In this document: in pieces, positions 8,763 through 16,769 of the stretch
Layout of the letters: each line of letters opens with the position of its first letter
How positions within the stretch are numbered: position 1 is the first letter of the stretch
Made by a program: the position numbers and the translations under genes
NCBI GenBank assembly: GCA_022799115.1
Contig: JAAWNT010000020.1
Span: forward strand, 1-35,129
Source: Clostridiales bacterium
GTDB lineage: Bacteria > Bacillota > Clostridia > Oscillospirales > Acutalibacteraceae
Direction of reading: 5' to 3'
Length of the DNA: 35,129 nucleotides
Notes under the pieces: generated by a model
Databases searched by the model: none
What the model was told of the DNA's origin: nothing
What the model saw: only the letters and a program-made list of their open reading frames with translations

Positions 8763-9371
8763 TTATTCTACCAAGCACCCCAGCGACTCGGCCACCCATA
8801 CCGCCTGTTTTAAATCTATTTTCGTTTTGTTCATCCGGCCGCTTTTCAGATCGGTCCCCAGTATTTCCGCGTCTCTTAGATCCGCGCCGGTAAGATTCGC
8901 GTCCTTGAGAATCGTATGAAAAAGCTTTGCTTCCCGAAATACAGACCTTTCCAAATTACATTCCTGTAGATTTGCGTAGCTGAAATCCACACCGCTCAAA
9001 TCCATTTTGTGCAAATCGCATCCGGTAAAGATCACATATGAATAATTACCCTTTTCGATTGATATTCCAGTAAGTTTGGCGTTATAAAAGGAAGAACCCG
9101 CGCATTTACACTGTACCCATGAGGAACTAAACAGATTGGCTCCGCCGAATTCGCAGTTAATAAAAGCGGAATAGGTATGCACAGACTCATACAGCTCGGC
9201 AAAGTGGAAGCTACAGTTGGTAAAAACGCATGATCTGGTCAAAAGACCGCTCATGCGGCAGCCGCGGAACGTGCAGTCTGTAAATGATATTCGCTTAAGT
9301 TCCAATTCTGAAAAGTCCCAATCTTGAAATTCCTGCCCATGATAGATCTTTTCGTTCGCTGTAAACTTCAT
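8763..9371 (-). CDS. Pentapeptide-repeat protein, Qnr-like layout
   Basis: A 202-residue protein made almost wholly of A(D/N)LXX-type pentapeptide repeats (for example CDLHKMDLSGVDFSYANLQE and DANLTGADLRDAE), which fold as a right-handed square beta helix. It has no signal or membrane segment. The tail DLKQAVWVAESLGCLVE looks like the amphipathic dimerisation segment of Qnr-type gyrase-protecting proteins, and the length is close to theirs (about 215). That function is inference only. The ATG follows GAGGG by 5 bases. The gene lies 33 bases after the ABC-F start side on the same strand and diverges from adhE. Confidence 0.85.
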   Translation of the reverse strand: MKFTANEKIYHGQEFQDWDFSELELKRISFTDCTFRGCRMSGLLTRSCVFTNCSFHFAELYESVHTYSAFINCEFGGANLFSSSWVQCKCAGSSFYNAKLTGISIEKGNYSYVIFTGCDLHKMDLSGVDFSYANLQECNLERSVFREAKLFHTILKDANLTGADLRDAEILGTDLKSGRMNKTKIDLKQAVWVAESLGCLVE

Positions 9372-9702
9372 CGTTTCCCTCTTTTATCTGTAAAACCTAC
9401 AACCTTTACACATGGCTGCATCAGCCAAATAATATGCAAAATCAGCATTTTATTATGTAAAGTGCTATTACTTTACATAATAAAACATCCTATATAACTA
9501 TAATTCATCTTATTTTTATATTGTACGGTTCCTCATGAAATTCGTCAAGTATCATTCCCTAGTCATCGCTTCTCTTTAAAATAATGAACGGAGCAAATTT
9601 TAAACCGAACTACGATTTATCCCTACAGAATTGGAAAGAATAGCAGATGTAGCAGTCTGCATTAAAATAAGCTGCTGAAATGAGATTGGAGGGCATTATT
9701 CT
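9372..9702. other. Divergent regulatory region, pentapeptide gene and adhE
   Basis: This 331-base AT-rich region holds a perfect 15-bp inverted repeat and a TATAAT on the plus strand (9499-9504), about 200 bases before adhE. In the leader, GCAGA (9643-9647) can pair with TCTGC (9656-9660), or AGCAG (9651-9655) with CTGCT (9672-9676), close to the GGAGG box. I see no Rex-type TTGTTAA-n-TTAACAA site. Confidence 0.55.
9448..9485. repeat. Perfect 15-bp inverted repeat upstream of adhE
   Basis: The left arm TTTTATTATGTAAAG (9448-9462) and right arm CTTTACATAATAAAA (9471-9485) are exact reverse complements with an 8-base spacer. Each arm carries TTTACA reading outward (9472-9477 plus; 9461-9456 minus), so the repeat may overlap -35 elements of both divergent genes. 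It lies between divergent genes, so it is not a gene-end terminator. Confidence 0.75.
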
Positions 9703-12309
9703 ATGTCAAAAACTAACCCAAAGGAATCCGAAACTTCCGTACAAGAAACCATCAATCAACTGGTAAAAAACGCCCAATCCGCCTTGGAAGAATACATGCG
9801 TTTAGATCAACAGCAGGTGGACCAAATCGTTCACGCTATGTCGCTCGCTGGATTGGACCATCATATGGAACTGGCAAAGCTGGCTTATGAGGAAACTGGA
9901 CGCGGCGTGCTGGAAGACAAAATCATCAAAAATATGTTTGCAACCGAATACATCTGGCATTCCATTAAATACACCAAAACCGTAGGGATCGTGGATGAAA
10001 ACGATATGGAAGGATATGTAGAGGTAGCAGAGCCTGTTGGAATCGTAGCTGGCGTCACCCCTGTTACCAATCCTACGTCCACCGCTATGTTTAAATCAAT
10101 GATTTGCGCCAAGGCCCGAAATCCCATCATCTTTGGATTTCACCCAAGCGCACAGAAATGCTCGGTGGCCGCGGCAAAAATTATGCGCGATGCCGCTGTA
10201 AAAGCAGGCGCGCCTGAGTACTGCGTCCAGTGGATCGAAACCCCATCCATTGAAGCCACCAATGCTCTAATGAATCACCCAGGGGTATCCATGGTGCTAG
10301 CCACCGGCGGATCCGGTATGGTGCGCGCAGCCTACAGCACCGGAAAACCTGCATTGGGAGTGGGACCAGGCAACGTCCCCTGTTATATTGAAAAGACGGC
10401 CAATCTTGAGCGTGCCTGCACCGATTTAATGCTATCGAAAACCTTTGACAACGGCATGATCTGTGCTTCTGAGCAATCGGTTATTGTTGATCGGGAAATT
10501 TCTGACGACTTTGAACGGATCATGCGGGAAAACAACTGCTATTTTCTTAACGACGAAGAAACCGATAAGGTTTCAAATTATGTTATTAATCCAGCCAAAC
10601 AATCGGTCAACCCAGAAGTCGTAGGAAAGAGCGCCCATTGGATCGCCGCGCAAGCCGGAGTAACAGTCCCGGAAGAAACAAAAATTCTGTTGGCGCGTCT
10701 GTCCGACGTTGGTCCAAATTATCCTCTGTCTAGAGAAAAGCTTTCTCCTGTGTTGGCTTATTTCGTTGTGGACGGACCGGAAGAAGGCTTTTCTATGGCC
10801 CAAAAGACGCTTGATCTGGGCGGCCTGGGCCATTCTGCGGTTATCCACAGTGAAAACAAACAGCTAATCCATGCCTATGGAGAAAAAATGAAGGTGGGTC
10901 GTGTTATCTCCAATTCCCCCTGCTCTCAGGGAGCCATCGGAGATATTTATAACACCAACACTCCCTCCCTTACCCTGGGCTGCGGTTCTTATGGCCATAA
11001 CTCCACTACCTCCAATGTCTCTACCGTGAATCTAATCAACAAAAAGCGCATCGCAAAAAGGAGAGTCAATATGCAGTGGTTCAAGGTGCCGCCCAAAATC
11101 TATTTTGAGTATGATTCCATTCAATATCTGGAGAAGATGGACGGCATTGAACGGGCGTTTATCGTAACCGATCCCACAATGGTTAAGATGGGATATGTGG
11201 ATAAGATTCTTTACTATCTGCGCAAACGCAAGCTCTACTGCCATGCCGAAATCTATTCTGATGTGGAGCCGGATCCTGACGTAGACACTGTAATGCGCGG
11301 CGTGGAGGCCATGCGGGATTTCCAGCCGGATGTAATTATCGCTTTGGGCGGCGGCTCCGCTATGGATGCCGCAAAGGGAATGTGGCTGTTCTATGAGCAC
11401 CCAGACGCCACCTTCGACGGTATGAAGCTGAAATTTATGGATATCCGAAAGCGGGCCTACAAATTCCCTCGGCTTGGCACAAAAGCGCAGATGGTTTGTA
11501 TCCCCACCACCTCCGGAACAGGCTCTGAGGTGACCTCCTTCTCGGTAGTAACCGATCGCAAAAACGGAAGTGTCAAGTATCCGCTGGCCGATTATTCATT
11601 GACCCCTAACGTATCCATTATCGACCCTCAGTTTGTGATGAGTCTTCCCAAAGGCCCCACCGCTGATACCGGCTTGGATGTATTGACCCACGCGCTGGAA
11701 GCGTATGTCTCGGTTATGGCAAGCGATTACACCGACGGTCTCGCTCTCCAGGCTATCAGCATGGTGTTTGAATACCTGCCGCGCGCCTATCACAACGGTG
11801 CAAACGACAAGGAAGCCCGGGAAAAAATGCACAATGCCTCATGTATCGCGGGAATGGCCTTTACAAATGCCTTCCTAGGGCTGAACCATTCCATGGCTCA
11901 TAAGCTGGGCGGCGAATATCATATTCCCCATGGGCGGGCCAACGCTTTGCTCCTGCCTTATGTCATCCGTTACAACGCCACCCGCCCCACCAAGTTTGCA
12001 ACATTCCCCAAATATGAAAAATTTATTGCAGATCAAAAATACGCAAAAGTGGCCCGCATGATTGGAAAAGACGGCAATAGTGTTTCCGAACTTGTAGACC
12101 GTTTGATTGAAGCCATATGGGAGTTAAAGACTGATCTAGGCAGTCCCAAGAGTATTCAGGAATGCGGCGTAGACGAAAAAACCTTCTTAAACAACTTGCA
12201 GCGATTGGCGGAAAAGGCTCATGAGGACCAATGCACCACCGCAAATCCCCGTTATCCACTCATCAGCGAAATCAAGCAGATCTATCTAGACGCTTATTAT
12301 GGAAGATAA
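9703..12309 (+). CDS. adhE: Bifunctional acetaldehyde-CoA/alcohol dehydrogenase
   Basis: An 868-residue AdhE that reduces acetyl-CoA to acetaldehyde and then ethanol with two NADH in fermentation; the family forms cytoplasmic spirosomes. The N-terminal CoA-acylating aldehyde dehydrogenase domain (about 1-440) has Cys254 in GMICASEQS as the thiolate. The C-terminal iron-dependent alcohol dehydrogenase domain (from about 465) has ALGGGSAMDAAKG for NAD and metal ligands Asp659, His663, His729 and His743, all intact. ATG with GGAGG 10 bases upstream. It is monocistronic, followed by a strong terminator, and sits downstream of a large inverted repeat that may control it. Confidence 0.98.
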   Translation: MSKTNPKESETSVQETINQLVKNAQSALEEYMRLDQQQVDQIVHAMSLAGLDHHMELAKLAYEETGRGVLEDKIIKNMFATEYIWHSIKYTKTVGIVDENDMEGYVEVAEPVGIVAGVTPVTNPTSTAMFKSMICAKARNPIIFGFHPSAQKCSVAAAKIMRDAAVKAGAPEYCVQWIETPSIEATNALMNHPGVSMVLATGGSGMVRAAYSTGKPALGVGPGNVPCYIEKTANLERACTDLMLSKTFDNGMICASEQSVIVDREISDDFERIMRENNCYFLNDEETDKVSNYVINPAKQSVNPEVVGKSAHWIAAQAGVTVPEETKILLARLSDVGPNYPLSREKLSPVLAYFVVDGPEEGFSMAQKTLDLGGLGHSAVIHSENKQLIHAYGEKMKVGRVISNSPCSQGAIGDIYNTNTPSLTLGCGSYGHNSTTSNVSTVNLINKKRIAKRRVNMQWFKVPPKIYFEYDSIQYLEKMDGIERAFIVTDPTMVKMGYVDKILYYLRKRKLYCHAEIYSDVEPDPDVDTVMRGVEAMRDFQPDVIIALGGGSAMDAAKGMWLFYEHPDATFDGMKLKFMDIRKRAYKFPRLGTKAQMVCIPTTSGTGSEVTSFSVVTDRKNGSVKYPLADYSLTPNVSIIDPQFVMSLPKGPTADTGLDVLTHALEAYVSVMASDYTDGLALQAISMVFEYLPRAYHNGANDKEAREKMHNASCIAGMAFTNAFLGLNHSMAHKLGGEYHIPHGRANALLLPYVIRYNATRPTKFATFPKYEKFIADQKYAKVARMIGKDGNSVSELVDRLIEAIWELKTDLGSPKSIQECGVDEKTFLNNLQRLAEKAHEDQCTTANPRYPLISEIKQIYLDAYYGR

Positions 12310-12364
12310 GCGCTCACTTTTCTCACAGTCGGGCTTTTGCAATATGAAACCAACGGATCCTGCC

Positions 12365-12405
12365 AAAAAGGCGGCGCCACTTATAAATGGTGGCGCCGCC
12401 TTTTT
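12365..12405. terminator. Strong bidirectional terminator after adhE
   Basis: A perfect 16-bp stem, AAAAAGGCGGCGCCAC (12365-12380) with GTGGCGCCGCCTTTTT (12390-12405), has a 9-base loop and ends in a T-run, 55 bases after the adhE stop. Confidence 0.93.
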
Positions 12406-12574
12406 CTAAAAAAGCAATGTATCTTAAAGTTTAATACACGATAAAGTAACCCTCATTTTTACCGCACGATTTTCAACATAAAATTTGACGCACTCTATTC
12501 TGGAACCTCCAGATCCCGCTAGGCGTCATTCAAAAGGAATGGGCGCCACGGTCCCTTTCCCCATAAGTTCCCGT

Positions 12575-13051
12575 TTATAATGATACTAGCGTCACCAAAC
12601 CAATTCCTAACAATGCGCCGCTGATTACTTCTATCGGCGTATGTCCAATTAATTCCTTAAGCATTTTGTCCGGTTCCACCTCCGGCGGAGACTCTTCCTC
12701 ATTTTTTTGATCAAACACATACCAATTTACCAGCTTGTTGATGGTTTTGGCTTGTTCGCCCGCAGCTCGGCGTACCCCCATCGCATCATACATAACAATA
12801 AGCGCCAGCACCGCCGCAATCGCAAATTCGTAAGAAGTAACTCCATGCCGGATAAATACGGATGTGGCTAACCCGCACACCAACGCAGAATGAGAACTCG
12901 GCATGCCGCCCGAACCAACCAAACGTTCCAATTCAAATTTCCTGGTAATAAATAGGGCGATCAGCACCTTAATCAGTTGAGCCGCTAACCAAGATAATAT
13001 GCTCATATTCAGGTAATAATTTCCAGGCAACTGTTGCAGCAAGCCATACAC
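12575..13051 (-). CDS. Divergent PAP2-family membrane protein (DUF212, YuiD-like)
   Basis: A 158-residue protein of the DUF212 family, related to acid phosphatase/vanadium haloperoxidase. It has the signature GSGGMPSSHSALVCGLAT near residue 46 and the partner segment YDAMGVRRAAGEQAKTIN near 90. Hydrophobic stretches at about 16-36, 55-70, 77-90 and the C-terminus suggest four membrane segments. Substrate unknown. GTG is the longest start and gives the usual spacing before AAQLIK, but its ribosome site (GAGG) is weak; an internal ATG at 13006 is possible. The nearest upstream signal is an extended -10. Confidence 0.82.
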   Translation of the reverse strand: MYGLLQQLPGNYYLNMSILSWLAAQLIKVLIALFITRKFELERLVGSGGMPSSHSALVCGLATSVFIRHGVTSYEFAIAAVLALIVMYDAMGVRRAAGEQAKTINKLVNWYVFDQKNEEESPPEVEPDKMLKELIGHTPIEVISGALLGIGLVTLVSL

Positions 13052-13089
13052 CTCACATACGGTTGTAAAAAAACCAAATTCTGTTTTTT

Positions 13090-13098
13090 AGTATATCA
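13090..13098 (-). promoter_or_regulatory. Extended -10 promoter for the DUF212 gene
   Basis: TG-A-TATACT on the minus strand, about 40 bases before the gene. The -35 region is poor, so this is a tentative call. Confidence 0.4.
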
Positions 13099-13307
13099 CA
13101 AAATTCTCCAAAAGTCCCCTTAGATTTGTTACAATATTTTAACTAAATGAAAGAAATTTCACTTTTAACCAACCGATGATGGTTGATTCCGCCATCAAAC
13201 ATCAATCCCTCGGCATCCAAGCGAAGCCCTGATGGATCGTTTGCCCCTGATTAAATTTTCATGTTGCAACCCATCATCAAACTTGTAATTTTAAAAATCA
13301 GCCCGTC

Positions 13308-13346
13308 AAAAAAGCCGCTCCCAACAAAAACATTGGAAGCAGCTTT
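13308..13346 (-). terminator. Terminator downstream of the glycosidase-like gene
   Basis: A 14-bp stem with two mismatches (arms at 13311-13324 and 13333-13346) with an 8-base loop is followed on the minus strand by six T residues. It lies about 260 bases past the gene's stop. Confidence 0.6.
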
Positions 13347-13608
13347 CCATAATCAGCGATTTCATATTGGCACAAAGGTGGTTTCTACCGATTCTTAACC
13401 CTCCGCACAATCCTAGATGTTTCTCTTGTGGCCAATCTGGGATGGATGGATTGTGAAAAGCCCACGTTTTTGGCCGATTGATTTGTCAAAACTAGTACAG
13501 ATATCAAACAAAGCGTCGTTTCCGTTGATGAATCAATCATGCAATTACCCTGGGACCTCGACGAAACCGGATTGCACGCCGGAAATCCCAGCGGCATCCC
13601 ACCGTAAT

Positions 13609-14892
13609 TTATTGATTAAGGATTTCTATTACATTGGAAATCTCTGTTTGCGTTTGGGGCGCCTTCAGATAATCCCAAGAATAGAGCATAAATCCGTCGC
13701 ATCCTTTGTCCCTGCCGTATTCTACCTGTTTCTTTAAAATATCCCCATCGGAATTCCAGGTGCCGTTATCCGCATCCGACCCAACTTTATAAACACCCAA
13801 ACCAAAATAAAGTTTAATGTTCGAGTTTGTCACCAACGCCCGCCAGTCATCCGCCATTTTATTAAAAGGAAGCAATGGATGCTCAAAATTCACATACAGT
13901 TGAGGACATAGATAGTCCACATACCCCTTGGCGCTTCCCCAGCTGTAAACGTCTGCACCCATTCCAATATCGTTGCTGATGTTTCCCTGCGGGGAAATTC
14001 CGAACTGCACCTGGGGATTCACCGCTTTGATGGCGCTGTATACACCAGAAATTAATGTATTGATGTTTGTGGTTCTCCAGTCCGCCAGGGAAAGGGGCTT
14101 ACCGCCTTCCCCAAACTGCGCTACATACTCGTTGTAAGAGGCCTGGTCATAGGCAGCGTCTGTGGTGGGATAAAAATAATCGTCAAAATGAATGGCGTCC
14201 ACCGCATACTTCGCGACAATCTCTTTTACCCCATCAATAATCTGTTGTCTCACTTTTGGAATTGCCGGATTATAATATTTGTCCTCGTTATAATCCAGCA
14301 CCCACTGATCGTTCGAGGGATTTTCGTCGTTTCTCCATACGATATACGGATTATCCTGGGACAATACTGCGGGAGAACCGTTTACCTGAATACGCAGGGG
14401 GTTCACCCAGGCATGAAATTGCATGCCGGCTTTGTGGGTCGCTTCCACCATGTATTGAAGAGGATCAAACCCGGGATCCTGCCCTTGAGTTCCGGTCAGC
14501 AAATGAGACCAGGGATAGTAATCGGAGGGGTACATTGCATCCCCATGTGAACGGACATGCACAACCAGCGTATTGAGCCCACACTCCTTAGCCTGAGCGA
14601 TGATGTTGTCAAATTTCATTTGAAACGCCTGCTGGCTATGATCGGTATCTTTCATATCAAGGCTCATAAAAGGTACCCATACGGCGCGCATTTCTCCTTC
14701 AATGGAAACCAATTCTCCCTTTGGATCATCTGGTTGGTTTTGTCTATCTCCCATCGAACTTGTCGTATGAACAGTCCCATCTCCCTTAGCATACACCTGT
14801 TTTCCATTTAAAAAAGCCGACAAGGAAACAGAGCCGACAAGCAGCAGAAACGCCAAAATAGACGGAAATACTCGTTTCATTAAATGAACCAC
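13609..14892 (-). CDS. Secreted family-10-like glycosyl hydrolase (GHL10/DUF187, YngK-like)
   Basis: A 427-residue exported protein. Residues 1-35 are a signal peptide (MVHLMKRVFP, a hydrophobic core, cleavage probably after VYA35). The mature part is a TIM-barrel of the GHL10/DUF187 type: EMRAVWVPFMSLDM at the start, then GLNTLVVHVRSHGDAMYPSD, HAWVNPLRI, DAIHFDDYFYP (acidic residues at the expected active-site strand), FGISPQGN and DYLCPQLYVNF. Such proteins act on extracellular polysaccharide or cell-wall glycans; the substrate is unknown. GTG at 14892 is placed 7 bases after GGAGG. The ATG at 14898 overlaps the box and the ATG at 14880 is too far. No lipobox. Confidence 0.85.
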   Translation of the reverse strand: MVHLMKRVFPSILAFLLLVGSVSLSAFLNGKQVYAKGDGTVHTTSSMGDRQNQPDDPKGELVSIEGEMRAVWVPFMSLDMKDTDHSQQAFQMKFDNIIAQAKECGLNTLVVHVRSHGDAMYPSDYYPWSHLLTGTQGQDPGFDPLQYMVEATHKAGMQFHAWVNPLRIQVNGSPAVLSQDNPYIVWRNDENPSNDQWVLDYNEDKYYNPAIPKVRQQIIDGVKEIVAKYAVDAIHFDDYFYPTTDAAYDQASYNEYVAQFGEGGKPLSLADWRTTNINTLISGVYSAIKAVNPQVQFGISPQGNISNDIGMGADVYSWGSAKGYVDYLCPQLYVNFEHPLLPFNKMADDWRALVTNSNIKLYFGLGVYKVGSDADNGTWNSDGDILKKQVEYGRDKGCDGFMLYSWDYLKAPQTQTEISNVIEILNQ

Positions 14893-15154
14893 AACCATAC
14901 CTCCCGCAACATCCTTTAACTTTCCGATCGTTGACAATGGTGAGTATCCATAGTAGGATAAAATCACTGTTCTACATATATAGTTCAATCAGAGTAAAAA
15001 AAGACCGCTTCTAAAAAGATAGGACCAATGTGCTATTGCTGTCTTTGGTTTATCTGTGATCGAATCTCACAACAAAACAGTGGTTCTTCCCGATGTCAAC
15101 CACCCTGAGAGATTGGAACGGTAGAACGGATTGCTTATGAAAGGATGTGAAGAA

Positions 15155-15439
15155 ATGAATTGGTATGTTTTCATTCTTGTTTATTTGCTCATACTCAACA
15201 TCATTGGAGCTGTCATTACCATACATGACAAAAAAATGGCTCGAAAAGGCCGCTGGCGCACGCCGGAAGCCACTCTGTTTGCGGTGTGCGCTCTAGGCGG
15301 TTCGGTGGGGATGTATCTCACTATGAAATTGATTAGGCATAAAACAAAAAAGAAAAAGTTTATGGTTGGGATACCAGTTGTCTTTTTCTTACAGTTGATC
15401 GGCGCAATCCTACTTGGGTTCTTGATATCCAGCCGTTAA
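15155..15439 (+). CDS. DUF1294 small membrane protein
   Basis: A 94-residue DUF1294 protein: MNWYVFILVYLLILNI membrane segment, then DKKMARKGRWRTPEATL (the diagnostic basic loop), then ALGGSVGMYLTMKLIRHKTK and a C-terminal membrane segment. Function unknown; some family members occur fused to cold-shock domains, but this one does not. The ATG at 15155 has AAGGA 9 bases upstream. An earlier ATG at 15137 is less well placed. It stands alone between the glycosidase-like gene, which diverges from it, and the glycosyltransferase operon. Confidence 0.85.
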   Translation: MNWYVFILVYLLILNIIGAVITIHDKKMARKGRWRTPEATLFAVCALGGSVGMYLTMKLIRHKTKKKKFMVGIPVVFFLQLIGAILLGFLISSR

Positions 15440-15752
15440 CAATGGGATCGGTCCGCTTATCCCTTCACATTTCCTTATGGCAGCACTGAGAAGGACTCAA
15501 AAAAGTATCTTTGACGTCCATCCTACGGCAAAAAAGATTTTAAATCGGACTTTTCATACTTTTTAATGGATACAACCGCGCTTCCAAAGATATTTTCTAA
15601 AAACGTATGAATGATAAAAATAAGCAAGCCCCGTACTCCAATCGCTTAGAGTACGAGGCTATTTTATATGTGATCCCAATAGCAGAGATATTTTTTCTCA
15701 TTTCTACTACAGGTCCTGACAAAAAGGCGTCCGCGAGCCGATGACCGTTTAT
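15440..15752. other. Intergenic stretch between converging genes
   Basis: About 310 bases between the DUF1294 gene and the end of the glycosyltransferase operon. It contains one clear terminator hairpin at 15627-15660. I see no further gene or motif. Confidence 0.55.
15627..15660. terminator. Bidirectional terminator at end of the glycosyltransferase operon
   Basis: AGCCCCGTACTC (15627-15638) pairs with GAGTACGAGGCT (15649-15660), 12 bp with one mismatch and a 10-base loop. On the minus strand it is followed by TGCTTATTTTT and on the plus strand by ATTTTAT. Confidence 0.75.
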
Positions 15753-16769
15753 TTAAGTGAACTTTCCGTCTTTGCTTCCGATCCACCGTTTCAGCCAATC
15801 GTGCAGATAAAAAATAACGGCGATTCCCCTCCTGCAATTCTGGTTTAGAAGGTGAAAAATGAGCGACTCTCTGCGGTTAAGCGTTTTCAAATAGGGATTG
15901 TGGCGATAACAGGGAAACGCGTCCCGCAGGAACTGAGAAAATTGCTGAATCAAGGGATGTTTCCAATCCATACGAATTAAATCAACACATGGAACATAAT
16001 ACACATTCCAAAGGGCCAAAAACTCCAATTCATCTTTATAGGTTTGATAAAGTCCCCGCTCTTTATAAAAACAGATGATGTCCTTCATAGCATCAATCTT
16101 TTCTTTTCGCCGGGTAATATCCCGATTATTCTGAATAGAGCCACATCTCTTCCGATAACAATAGAGAGGACGGTTGAGATAAACCACACGCCGGGCGTTT
16201 GTATATAGCTTCGTAGTTACCCGAAAATCCTCATACCACTCCCGAGCTGGATAGAAACACCCGTTCTGAAAAAATAATTCTTTCCGGTATAGTTTATTCC
16301 ACGCCACATGGGGAGCCAGCATCAGCTGAGGCAGAGAATGCAAACAGATGGGCTCCCCGGGCGGCAGGTCGCTCTCCATTCGTTGAATCACACGATTGTC
16401 CTCCGTCACCACCTCAGCATCGCAAATGGCCATTTGCGCCTGGTAGACAGTCAGTATCTGATACAACTCCTCGGCCATGGTTGGATAAATCCAATCGTCG
16501 CTGTCCACAAACAGGAGAAGCTCCCCGTTTGCCTGTCGGATTCCTGTGTTTCGCGCCGCCCCCAATCCTTGATTGCGTTGATGAATCACCCGAACCCGTG
16601 CGTCTTTTCCGGCGCATTGGTCGCACAACTGTCCGCTGCCGTCGGTGGAACCATCGTCCACCAGCAAAACCTCCAACTCGGGGTAAGTCTGACGTAACAC
16701 CGACTCCACGCACTGTTCCAAATAAGGGAGGACATTATACACCGGAATCACCACGGTAATCAGCTCCAT
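15753..16769 (-). CDS. Glycosyltransferase family 2 (tandem paralog A)
   Basis: A 338-residue GT-A fold transferase, moving a sugar from a nucleotide sugar to a cell-surface glycan at the cytoplasmic face. Motifs are TVVIPVYNV (5-13), LLVDDGSTDGSG (35-46), GLGAARNTGI (about 68-77) and the metal-binding VDSDDW (88-93). A WYEDFRVTTKLY segment follows in the acceptor half. The sequence is co-linear over its full length with the next gene upstream (shared WYED-R-T-KL and NPYL segments), so the two are paralogs. ATG with GGAG 8 bases upstream; it overlaps the preceding stop as TAATG. Last gene of the operon. Confidence 0.9.
   Translation of the reverse strand: MELITVVIPVYNVLPYLEQCVESVLRQTYPELEVLLVDDGSTDGSGQLCDQCAGKDARVRVIHQRNQGLGAARNTGIRQANGELLLFVDSDDWIYPTMAEELYQILTVYQAQMAICDAEVVTEDNRVIQRMESDLPPGEPICLHSLPQLMLAPHVAWNKLYRKELFFQNGCFYPAREWYEDFRVTTKLYTNARRVVYLNRPLYCYRKRCGSIQNNRDITRRKEKIDAMKDIICFYKERGLYQTYKDELEFLALWNVYYVPCVDLIRMDWKHPLIQQFSQFLRDAFPCYRHNPYLKTLNRRESLIFHLLNQNCRRGIAVIFYLHDWLKRWIGSKDGKFT

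Larger units (their letters stand above)
13052..13608. other. Intergenic stretch of about 560 bases
   Basis: It holds a probable promoter for the DUF212 gene at its left end and a terminator for the glycosidase-like gene at 13308-13346. Between them, minus-strand frames around 13150-13250 are open for about 35 codons (including LRLDAEGLMFDGGINHH). A second minus-strand frame is open at 13385-13597. Neither has a ribosome binding site or recognisable homology to me. Confidence 0.45.

Noticed and set aside
13385-13597. A 70-codon minus-strand frame after the glycosidase-like gene
   Set aside because: No ribosome site or recognisable domain. Kept only as part of the intergenic description.
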